A DNA stretch of 19,530 bases from an uncultured Brevibacterium sp. (GTDB taxonomy: Bacteria; Actinomycetota; Actinomycetes; Actinomycetales; Brevibacteriaceae). Shown piece after piece: positions 1 to 7,700 of this stretch (within the stretch, counting starts at the first letter, position 1; each line of letters begins with the position of its first letter). The stretch spans positions 1-19,530 of the forward strand of contig CABTZE010000021.1 of NCBI GenBank assembly GCA_902489215.1, in the 5' to 3' direction. A program made the translations under genes and the position numbers. The notes beneath the pieces were generated by a model. The model saw nothing but the letters and a program-made list of their open reading frames with translations. It was not told the DNA's origin and searched no databases.

Positions 1-612
1 AAAGTGTCGGCCCCCCCCCTCGATCTGGCGGCAAACATGCCCCCCCCCCCCGTCTCCCCCCTCGGCCTCTTCACATATGAGTTCGCCTCGACAGGTGCCG
101 CAGCGGGATTGCGAGCCGTGCCTGCGAACAGCACCATTGATCCTCGTATCCACCCGGGCAGCCTTGTGATCATCACGGCGGTGTGGATGCCTGATCTGCT
201 GAGCTCGGATGCCCTGTTTGCCCGCGACATCGACCACGTCCACGCTGTCATCGGCGATCACTTCGGGACTGTCGGCGGGGTCATTGTGCCCGGGGCCTCT
301 CCGTGTTCCCACTGCGCTGTGCTCTGGGCCAAGCAGCGGGACCCTGGATGGCTGGAGGCGTGGAAGGCTGTGCACCTGAGCGGACCCAGGGCTTCACAGG
401 CCGATCCCGCGCTGGTTGCCATTACGGCTGCCCACACGGCCTCCCGACTGCGCGCCAACAGGGCCGGGCTGCCCGGCGCGCACGGCATGCTGACCGTGTC
501 GGATTGGGGAATCGAAGAAGAGGATGTGTCTTTCCACCCCGATTGCCAGTGTCGTCAGGGCTCCGACGCCGAATCTGATGCCGTGATGTTCAGCAGTTCG
601 TCCCCGAACTGA
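1..612 (+). CDS. ThiF/TOMM cyclodehydratase-like protein, C-terminal part (5' truncated by window)
   Basis: The reading frame is open from base 1 and reaches a TGA at 610-612, so the gene starts outside the window; the GTG at position 4 is only the first in-frame start codon. Numbering from that GTG, the visible 202 residues contain a VPG-x-SPC-x-x-C segment (C101, C104) followed by a DPGW motif, and near the end an HPDCQC motif (C181, C183). A CxxC plus CxC zinc site with 'VVPGxxxCxxC...RDPxW' is typical of the C-terminal half of ThiF-like proteins annotated as TOMM leader-peptide-binding or cyclodehydratase proteins, which often lie beside uvrD2 in Actinobacteria. The nucleotide-binding half would lie upstream. 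No azoline-forming partner or precursor peptide is visible. The first 20 residues are proline-rich and encoded by long C runs. The last 58 bp overlap the convergent uvrD2 gene. The family call is by recall; exact function is unknown. Confidence 0.6.
   Translation, partial: KVSAPPLDLAANMPPPPVSPLGLFTYEFASTGAAAGLRAVPANSTIDPRIHPGSLVIITAVWMPDLLSSDALFARDIDHVHAVIGDHFGTVGGVIVPGASPCSHCAVLWAKQRDPGWLEAWKAVHLSGPRASQADPALVAITAAHTASRLRANRAGLPGAHGMLTVSDWGIEEEDVSFHPDCQCRQGSDAESDAVMFSSSSPN
11..61. repeat. Cluster of poly-C homopolymer tracts (C9, C12, C6)
   Basis: Runs of nine C (11-19), twelve C (40-51) and six C (56-61) lie within about 50 bp inside the coding frame of the ThiF-like gene. The C12 run supplies four consecutive CCC proline codons. 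Tracts this long are prone to polymerase slippage and to sequencing error. A change of one base would shift the frame between the upstream part of the gene and the conserved zinc-binding part. Confidence 0.9.
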
Positions 613-2612
613 GCGAGTTTGACCGAGCCGAGTCCTGGAATAAGAGCCAGTTGGTCCCGACTGCGCGGAGCTGCTTCGGCAAGCGCACTCAGCGTGGCCT
701 GTGTAAGCACCATGTATTCGGGCACGCGCAGCGCTTCAGATTTTTCCGCCCGCCACTGGCTGAGCTGTCGCAGAAGTCCGCTGTCAGCCGGAGCCGCACA
801 CGAAGCGCACCTGCTCATGCGCCGCTCGGCAGGCTGAGTGAGCGCCCTGCCGCATTGCCTGCACGATTTCCCGGCTGAGGCGGCACGCGGTTCTTCTTCA
901 CGGTGAACGGGCTGCGCCCCCCGCATTTCAGCGACGAACCTCGACACTTTGCGCTGGGTGCGCGCACCCGACTGTCGCATACGCGCCCACGACATATCGA
1001 GTGAATCCCGGGCACGTGTGACTGCAACATAGAACAGTCGACGCTCTTCAGCGATATCGCGTGGAGTCTGAGCATAGGAGATGGGCATAAGCCCCTCGGT
1101 GAGGCCGATGAGGTGCACTCGACTCCATTCCAGACCCTTCGCAGCGTGCACGCTGGCCAGCGTCACCCCTTCTAGCGTCGGTGCAAACTGATGTTCTCGG
1201 CGGTCTTCCAGTTCCGCGCTGAACTGCGGCAGGGTGATGGGCAGTTCTGAGCTGCGCTGCATATCTGCCGCCAGCTGCACGAGGGAGTTGAGCGATTCCC
1301 ACTTTTCCCGCAGTGCCCCCGTAGCCGACGGCGGCTGAGCCTGCCAGCCGATGCTAGAGAGCACTTCGGCAACAGCGATGTCGAGCTTTTCCGTGCGCCG
1401 GGCGGCAGCGGAAGAACGCAGAAGGACCATGGCCTCTTTGACTTCGCGGCGAGCAAAGAAGCGCTCTCCCCCGCGCAGCACGTAGCTGATGCCACGGGCC
1501 TCTAGGGCCTCTTCGACCGCTCGGCTCTGCCCGTTGGTGCGAAAGAGCACCGCAATGTCAGATGCCCGCGTGCCCTGGGCGATCTGCGCCGCGATCCGCT
1601 GGGCGACAGCAGCTGCTTCCGAGGCGTCGTCTGCGAATTCCGAGGCAGACGGCGCCTGACCGCCTTCACGCACCGGCTGCAGCTGCAGGGCTCCGCTGCC
1701 GGTGTGGGCGAGGATTCGATTGGCGGCTTCGACAATTGGCTGCCGCGAGCGGTAGTTGCGCACAAGTTCGATGGTTGATGTGTCCGCAAAGCGCTGCGCT
1801 GTGTTCAGCAGATAATTCGATGTGGCCCCAGCGAAGGTGTAGATGGTCTGGGCGGGATCACCCACGACGCAGAGGGAGTCCCTGTCGCCAAGCCAGCGCA
1901 TCAGGAGGTCGTACTGCAGCGGAGAAACGTCCTGGAATTCGTCGACGACGAAGTGGCGATACTGGCTGTGCACGGTGGCCGCGAGGTCAGGGCGCGAACC
2001 CAACACACCCGACAGCGTCAGCAGGACGTCTTCGAAGTCCAGCAGCCGGCGCTCTGTTTTGAGGTCGCTGTAGCCGCGCATGATGTCGACAACCGCAGAA
2101 GCGCTGAGCCCGCCGGGCAGTTCGCGATTGCGGGCCTGCTGCGCGTAGTCCTCAATGCCCAGCAGGCTCACAGCCGCGTACTCGATTTCTGATGCGACGT
2201 CGCGGACGAGTTCACGTTCGACCGTCATGCCGAGATTTCCCATGACGCGGGCAACAGCACCGGCTTTGTTGGGCATGAGCTCCGGGAACGGACCTTCGGC
2301 GAACATGGGCCAGAAATAACGCAGCTGGCGCAGGGCCGCAGCGTGGAACGTGCGAGCCTGTGCGCCGTCAACACCGAGTGAGCGCAGCCTGGAGCGCATT
2401 TCTCCGGCAGCCTTTGCGGTGAATGTCAGGGCCAGGGTCTGCTTGGGGTCGCGCTGGCCGGTGAGCGCTCCGTAGGCAATGCGGTGCGTCATGGCCCTGG
2501 TCTTCCCGGTGCCCGCGCCGGCAAGCACTACGAGAGGGCCGCCACTGTGTTCGGCAACTGCTCGCTGCTCAGCGTCAAGGGCCTCCAGAAGCTGTTCCGC
2601 TTTGGATGTCAC
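555..2612 (-). CDS. uvrD2: ATP-dependent DNA helicase UvrD2 (SF1A, tetracysteine and HRDC domains)
   Basis: A 685-residue superfamily 1A 3'-5' DNA helicase of the actinobacterial UvrD2 type. Visible motifs in order: Walker A GAGTGKT (residues 32-38), motif Ia LTFTAKAAGEM, motif II VDEFQD, motif III GDPAQTIYTFAGA, motif IV RNYRS, motif V HAAKGLEW and motif VI VAVTRAR. These are followed by a tetracysteine module CxxC-x14-CxxC (C584, C587, C602, C605) and a C-terminal HRDC domain (about 620-675). That domain series is the UvrD2 signature; the M. tuberculosis counterpart is Rv3198c. The start is GTG at 2612, which overlaps the nudC stop as GTGA and has a GGAG-type ribosome site about 8 nt upstream. 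An in-frame ATG 70 codons earlier lies inside nudC in another frame and encodes an unconserved arginine-rich stretch, so I rejected it. Translation is probably coupled to nudC. The 3' end overlaps the convergent ThiF-like gene by 58 bp. Confidence 0.93.
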   Translation of the reverse strand: MTSKAEQLLEALDAEQRAVAEHSGGPLVVLAGAGTGKTRAMTHRIAYGALTGQRDPKQTLALTFTAKAAGEMRSRLRSLGVDGAQARTFHAAALRQLRYFWPMFAEGPFPELMPNKAGAVARVMGNLGMTVERELVRDVASEIEYAAVSLLGIEDYAQQARNRELPGGLSASAVVDIMRGYSDLKTERRLLDFEDVLLTLSGVLGSRPDLAATVHSQYRHFVVDEFQDVSPLQYDLLMRWLGDRDSLCVVGDPAQTIYTFAGATSNYLLNTAQRFADTSTIELVRNYRSRQPIVEAANRILAHTGSGALQLQPVREGGQAPSASEFADDASEAAAVAQRIAAQIAQGTRASDIAVLFRTNGQSRAVEEALEARGISYVLRGGERFFARREVKEAMVLLRSSAAARRTEKLDIAVAEVLSSIGWQAQPPSATGALREKWESLNSLVQLAADMQRSSELPITLPQFSAELEDRREHQFAPTLEGVTLASVHAAKGLEWSRVHLIGLTEGLMPISYAQTPRDIAEERRLFYVAVTRARDSLDMSWARMRQSGARTQRKVSRFVAEMRGAQPVHREEEPRAASAGKSCRQCGRALTQPAERRMSRCASCAAPADSGLLRQLSQWRAEKSEALRVPEYMVLTQATLSALAEAAPRSRDQLALIPGLGSVKLAQFGDELLNITASDSASEP

Positions 2613-3607
2613 AGCAGCTGTTCTCCGCCGAGCCAGGCGCTGATGATCTGCCCGGCAATCGACACTTCGCCGGGCAGAGACAGCGAGCCGTCCGCTGTCC
2701 CCGCTTTGATGTCGTCGCGACTGAACCATTTGACGTCGGCGATTTCCTGCCCGTCTGCAGCAATCGCAGCAGACCGTGCTCGCGCGGCAAAGCCGAGCAT
2801 GAGTGAGCACGGAAACGGCCACGGCTGTGAACCGAGATAGCGAACGGTGTCGCAGTCGATGTTGGATTCTTCGTGGACTTCGCGCCGGACCGCTTGTTCC
2901 AGGGTTTCACCGGGTTCAACGAAACCGGCGAGAAGTGAATACCGACCTTCGGGCCACAGCGCGTTGTTGCCCAGCAGAATGCGTTCTGTGCCGGCGTCGT
3001 CAGTGTGCAGCACAGCGGTGATGACAGCCGGGTCGGTGCGAGGAAAGTGCTCTGTGCCGGCTTCCGGATCAACCCGCACCCATCCCCCGGCTGATGGCAC
3101 CGTGGGATCGCCCGTGCGCGGTGAATGGGTGTGGGTCCTGTGCCAGTTGTCAAGTGCCACGGCGGTTGTCGCCGCGTCGATGTCGGCGTCGCTGAGCTGT
3201 GTTGCCAGTGCGCGCAGATCAACCCACGTGGGATCGTCCATTGCCGTGCCCACCGCCGGGGCCAACAGGAAGTCGTCGGCGGAAGCGGCGGAGTCATCGA
3301 GAACAGCGCTGTCAGCAGTGGAGCGCCCGGCGTCATCAAGCAGCAGCGCCACGAGATCCACGGTTTCGCTGCGGCCTATGTAGACCCTGGTGCCGGTCAG
3401 CCCGTCCCAGTGCTCCTTGAGCTGGGCCGTGGTGAACAGGTGCAGACCTCCACGGGAGACCAACAGGCTGCCGCGGTGGCAGAAGAACACACGCGTGCTG
3501 CTGCGAGCCAGGACGTCTGCAACGCTGCCGTCAGTACCGCGGTCAGTGTGATTGCGGTCGGTTCCAACACGAGACAGGGAGCGGACTGGCAGCTGGTAGC
3601 GGTTCAT
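2609..3607 (-). CDS. nudC: NudC-type NAD(H) pyrophosphatase (Nudix) lacking zinc-ribbon cysteines
   Basis: A 332-residue Nudix hydrolase. The family splits NAD(H) to NMN(H) plus AMP and, in characterised members, removes NAD caps from RNA. The Nudix box runs G228 to I250 (GFVEPGE, then REVHEES) and is followed by the NudC signature SQPWPFP (260-266). The segment before EHFPRTDPAVI is where NudC normally has a four-cysteine zinc ribbon. Here the CPRCG position reads SPRTG (162-166) and the CPxCG position reads DPEAG (180-184), so all four ligands are gone while the spacing is kept. The Nudix-box glycine near the end of the REVHEESGI-type consensus is asparagine (N249). I chose the ATG at 3607 because a TATCGT box lies 7 nt upstream and the longer frame would run through the divergent phosphotransferase gene. 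The downstream uvrD2 start overlaps the stop. Family assignment is firm; whether the fold is active without zinc is open. Confidence 0.9.
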   Translation of the reverse strand: MNRYQLPVRSLSRVGTDRNHTDRGTDGSVADVLARSSTRVFFCHRGSLLVSRGGLHLFTTAQLKEHWDGLTGTRVYIGRSETVDLVALLLDDAGRSTADSAVLDDSAASADDFLLAPAVGTAMDDPTWVDLRALATQLSDADIDAATTAVALDNWHRTHTHSPRTGDPTVPSAGGWVRVDPEAGTEHFPRTDPAVITAVLHTDDAGTERILLGNNALWPEGRYSLLAGFVEPGETLEQAVRREVHEESNIDCDTVRYLGSQPWPFPCSLMLGFAARARSAAIAADGQEIADVKWFSRDDIKAGTADGSLSLPGEVSIAGQIISAWLGGEQLL

Positions 3608-3614
3608 GCCCACC

Positions 3615-3620
3615 ACGATA
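3615..3620 (-). promoter_or_regulatory. Putative -10 box of nudC-uvrD2 (leaderless start)
   Basis: On the minus strand TATCGT is followed by 7 nt and then the nudC ATG. This fits TANNNT placed so that transcription would begin at or next to the start codon. No purine-rich ribosome site in a normal position and no good -35 are visible. Inferred from spacing only. Confidence 0.5.
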
Positions 3621-3630
3621 GCCGCCGGCA

Positions 3631-3648
3631 CTGACACAGATCTGACAC
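3631..3648. repeat. Direct repeat CTGACAC x2, 11-bp period, in the nudC/phosphotransferase intergenic region
   Basis: CTGACAC occurs at 3631-3637 and again at 3642-3648, start to start 11 bp, so both copies would face the same side of the helix. They lie just upstream of the nudC -10 box, between the two divergent genes. This is compatible with a small operator, but no regulator is identified. Confidence 0.5.
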
Positions 3649-3685
3649 GCGCCGTTGCGAACCTGAAGAGCAGCTCCAGCCCGGG

Positions 3686-3691
3686 TAGATT
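3686..3691 (+). promoter_or_regulatory. Putative -10 box of the phosphotransferase-like gene (leaderless start)
   Basis: TAGATT lies 6 nt before the GTG at 3698, the spacing expected for a transcript that begins at the start codon. A weak -35-like CTGAAG is at 3663-3668 with a 17-nt spacer. Inferred from position and consensus. Confidence 0.5.
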
Positions 3692-3697
3692 GGGGAC

Positions 3698-4744
3698 GTG
3701 GACACTTTCGATCTTCGTGCAGTAGCAATCAGCACCGTCATGCTGGACGGATTCAAGGCCAAGCGCTGGAAACGACTCGATGACGAACGCGGCCCGCGCC
3801 TGCTTGTCAGCGACGGTGAGCGTACCGTTGTCGTAGCCGCCTTTGACCAGGCGTCGGCAATTGACGCTGAAGCCGAAAAGCTCGCATCTGCTGTTCTGCG
3901 CTCCATCCTGCCCACCGAACGCAGCTTTGCTGTGCCCCGCGTCATTGAGTCGCGGACGTTCCGCCCTGGACAGTTCAGCGACGAAGAATGCTGCATTGCG
4001 ATTTCCCAGCCGCTCGAGGGCGCGCCCATGTCGACGGAGGATTTCCGCACTGCACCAAGCCACGTTGATTCTCTTGCCGAGATCCTGGCTGTTCTGCACG
4101 GCGCCGAAACAGGCCCGATTGCCGATGCGGGGCTTGTGGTCCACGAACCCCAGGAGGCCCGGAGCCTCCTGTGGGACCTGCTGGACCGAGGCGCCGCTAC
4201 CGGCCGTGTGCCCTCACAGCTGCTGGAGAGGTGGGAAACTGTTCTCGAAACTCCCGCTCTGTGGCATTTTCTGCCGGTACCCCTGCACGGGGATCTCACA
4301 ATTGACGCACTGCGCACGAATGGTGAGTCGATTGTGACGGTTGCAGAGTTCGGTTCGCTGCGCGTGGGCGACCCCACTGTCGACCTCGAAGCTGTTTCGC
4401 ACCTGCTGGAACCCGAGGACTTCGACAGATTCCTCGAGCTCTACGCGGAACGTGTCCGACACGATGATGCCGGTCTGCGCAGCCGCATTGATCTGCGCAG
4501 CGAAATGGCTGTTCTCGAACTTCTGTTGACTGCTGTTGATTCTGACGACAACGCGCAGATCAAGGAAGTCGAGGAAATGCTGGCGGACCTTGCCGAACTC
4601 ATTGTCCCGCAGGGTGACAGCGGCACGTCGGCTGGAGAACCGAAGGGCGGAACACAGCCGAAGGATGATTCCGACGGTCTGCAGCCGCTGTCCTTCGGCG
4701 CCCCCGATGACGACGGTGAAGCCACCGACGTCATCGACCGCTGA
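3698..4744 (+). CDS. Phosphotransferase-fold (APH/maltokinase-like) protein, possible pseudokinase
   Basis: A 348-residue protein resembling the aminoglycoside-phosphotransferase/maltokinase-like family often annotated at this position in Actinobacteria. The most recognisable part is LHGDL (HGD at 197-199) followed by a LRVGDPTVDL segment (221-230), as in the catalytic and metal-binding loops of APH enzymes. Two expected residues differ. The Brenner-loop asparagine (HGDxxxxN) is Ala204, and the metal-binding aspartate before the GDP segment is Glu217 (VAEF in place of a D-W/F motif). The last 45 or so residues are an acidic, Gly/Ser-rich tail. No membrane segment or signal peptide is seen. 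The start is GTG at 3698, preceded by TAGATT at leaderless spacing. It is divergent from nudC and overlaps the end of convergent adnB by 14 bp. In mycobacteria this slot holds a potassium-channel gene, so the position is variable. Substrate unknown; activity uncertain. Confidence 0.7.
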   Translation: MDTFDLRAVAISTVMLDGFKAKRWKRLDDERGPRLLVSDGERTVVVAAFDQASAIDAEAEKLASAVLRSILPTERSFAVPRVIESRTFRPGQFSDEECCIAISQPLEGAPMSTEDFRTAPSHVDSLAEILAVLHGAETGPIADAGLVVHEPQEARSLLWDLLDRGAATGRVPSQLLERWETVLETPALWHFLPVPLHGDLTIDALRTNGESIVTVAEFGSLRVGDPTVDLEAVSHLLEPEDFDRFLELYAERVRHDDAGLRSRIDLRSEMAVLELLLTAVDSDDNAQIKEVEEMLADLAELIVPQGDSGTSAGEPKGGTQPKDDSDGLQPLSFGAPDDDGEATDVIDR

Positions 4745-7700
4745 CAGCCGCTTCCAGCTTTTCCCAGCTGAGCAGGGTCCGCTCACTGCTGTCTGCGCCG
4801 GCAGCCGCAAAGCGCACGACGGTATCGCTGCCCAAAAAGTAGAAGGCGGCTGACACTTCCCGTCCCGCAAACTGCGGCATGCGAGAGACAGCGTGGGCGT
4901 ACATCGACAGCTGAATGGCCCGGTCTGTCAGTTCGCGTTCGCTGTACGGAGCAGAGCCGGTCTTCCAGTCGACAACCTCAAGTGCTGTCCCGGTGTCGAA
5001 AACCGCGTCGATCTTTCCGGAGATGACCTTCGGTCCGACCTTGAGCTCAAAGGGCAGTTCGACTGCGGTTGGTGTCCGGCTGGCGAATTCTGACGCTTCG
5101 AATCGTTTCTTGAGCTGCTCCAAACGCGCCCTGTCCCAATCTCCCAGCCGTCTGGGCGTGTGGTCATCCATTTCAAGCAGGCTGGATTGCCCGAACCTGT
5201 TCTCGACCCACGCGTGGAATTCTGTACCAAGAGCCGCAGCCGAAGAAGGCTTCTGCGGCATGGGACGACTGCGCTGACGCTCGAACTCTTCGCGGTCGCC
5301 CACGAAGTCAACGAGAGCTGTTGTTGACAAGCGGCTGAGTTCGGCAGGCGCACTCTGCGGCTCTGGCTCAAGGAAAGCCTGCGCATTCCTGACCAGTCTC
5401 CCGATATCCGGCATGCCTTCGAGGTCTCTGAGGTCAGTTCCCGCGGCTGACCGGTACTCAGCTGCGAGCTGTTCGCGCTGCTTAAGCGTCTGCTCAGCAA
5501 CCGCCGGCGGCCACTCCACGCTGGTCGTAAGCCGGTCGCCGGGATCAGCAGCTTCGGGGAGTTCCACTTCCCGGTCAAGCGCCTCGGCGATTTCCTCCAA
5601 GAACGGCGATAGGGTGTTTTCCTTTGTGCGGCTGGTGATTGCCGACGCACCGAGCCACAGGTGCGTTTCCGCACGGGTGACAGCGACATAGGCCAGGCGC
5701 CGTTCTTCAGCTTCGTGGTCCTCTTTGATCTGTTCGCCAAGCGAACCTGCGAACAGCTCTTTCATGTCCTTGGCAGTGCTGAGGTCGCGCTTCGTAGTGT
5801 CGAGATTGACAAGGTGCTGTCTGTCTCCGCGCAGAGGGTACGGAAGTTCGGCTCCCGCCAACCAAGCTTTTGTACTCCTGGGCAGAGTCGGGAGGTCGCC
5901 GACGGTGTTGTCGGGGATCGCCACGGCGCTGAACTCAAGGCCCTTGGACGCGTGGATCGTCATGATCTGAACGGAGTCGGGGTCGGCTTCTTCAGCGGCG
6001 GCTTCGAGGGCTTCGCTTTCTTCAGCCACCATGAGCCAGGCAAGGAAGTCTGCCGCGATTGCCGACGGGTGTTGAGCACTGTAGTTCTGTGCCATGGACT
6101 TGAGCGAATCGACGGCCCTGCGGTGGGGTTCGGGATTGGGCAAAGCCTCGATGTCCAGGTCGAGATTGAAAACACGGACCGCAGCACGTAGGGCCTCGGC
6201 GGGTGATGACGCACTGCGGCGAACTGCCCGGAGCCTCAGGGCCAAGGACTTCAGTCTGCTGATCGCGACAGTCGACAGTCCTGCTTTTTCCGCGAGATCG
6301 GCCGATGTGGCGTCGTCTGCGAATTCGTCGATGCATTCAATGAGAGTCGGCACCGTGTCTTCTTCGAGTCCCGCCGCGCGCAGACGGCAGAAGCGGTTGA
6401 GAGCTCGGATGTCTTTCGCACCCAACGCTGCCTGCGGTCCACTGAGAAGCCGCATCGCTTCGGTTGATGCGGTGATGTCAACCGCTGAAGCAAGAGCAGC
6501 GACAGCGTCGGCGGTGTAGGGGTTGTCGAGCGAACCGCGTGAGCCGACAATCGAGTACGGGACCTCGGCGGCCCGCAGCGCGTCCGCAATCGGTCCGATG
6601 GATTTGCGGGCCCGCACCAGGACCGCCCGCGTGCCCGTCCGTTCCTTCATCCACAGCGCAAGGTCGCGATACTGGTCGAGGCCGTATTGCATATCTGTGA
6701 TGCCCGGTGTTGGACAGAGTGTCACAGTGCCGGAAGTCGCTTCGTCGGGTTCGGGCACAGCCGGGGAGTCCTTTGCGGCGCGCGATTTGTGCTCCAGCTG
6801 CTTCGCTGAGGTTGCCGAAATCGATTTGAGCTTGGCGGAGACAGCGTTTGCCGCATCCAAGATGAGCTGCGCATTGCGGAAGGAAATGCTGAGCGAGTAT
6901 TCCTGCGCGGGCCGGTCGTTGAACCTGAACTTTTCGGGGAAGTCGCGAAGGCTGCCAGCCGAGGCTCCGCGCCAACCGTAGATGGACTGGCGGTAGTCGC
7001 CGACCGCAGTGACGGCTTTGCCCTTGAACAGGGTCTGCAGCAGTTTGAACTGACTGTCCGAGGTGTCCTGGTATTCATCCAGCAGGATGATGTCCCAGCG
7101 GTCGCGTTCTTTTGCGCGCGCTTGTTCATCAGCGGTCATGATGTTGTAGGCGGACGCGACCTGATCGGAGAACTGCATGCGCCCGGTTTCGTGTTTGTGA
7201 GCCTTCCACTGGCCTGCCAGTGCCGCATACTGTTTTTTGCGCAGCAGCGACTCAATGAGCTCGGATGTTCCTGCTTCCTGCACCGCGGCGACGGCGCGGG
7301 CAATGAATTCAGGCGTCAGTGTGCGCATTTCGGCAGCTTCGGCGGCCAGTGTTTCTAAACGCGCGGCAAGGGCTTCTTTTCCTTCTTTGGGAATGCGCTT
7401 GCGCCGAACCGCGGTTGCGTGTTCTGTCAGTTTGCCCGAATTGACCGCGTGTGCGAGAGACTCATCAAGGTACTCGATCACCTCTTTGGATGTTCTGAGG
7501 TGTTCGTCAATCTGCGATGCCAGGTGCATAGTGTCTTTGATGACGGTGGCTCGTGATTTTCCAGCGGGAATATCGGCATCGGCAGCTTTGTCGACGAGCG
7601 AACCGAATTCCTGGATGGCTTCCGCGTCGTCAAGGATGGTAGTTCCCTCTTCGATCCCAACGCTCAGGCCGTACTCGCTGACGAGTGCCGCAGCATAGGA

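Noticed and set aside
2613..2822. 70-residue N-terminal extension of UvrD2 from an ATG at 2822
   Set aside because: It lies inside nudC in another frame, is arginine-rich and unlike the family, and the GTG at 2612 has a ribosome site and a GTGA overlap.
3608..4144. 179-residue N-terminal extension of NudC
   Set aside because: It is antisense to the phosphotransferase-like gene, shows no family similarity and crosses the predicted divergent promoter region.
4151..4171. 8-bp inverted repeat CAGGAGGC/GCCTCCTG inside the phosphotransferase-like gene
   Set aside because: Perfect but short, in mid-gene, with no T tract or position that suggests a role. Such stems are expected by chance in GC-rich coding DNA.
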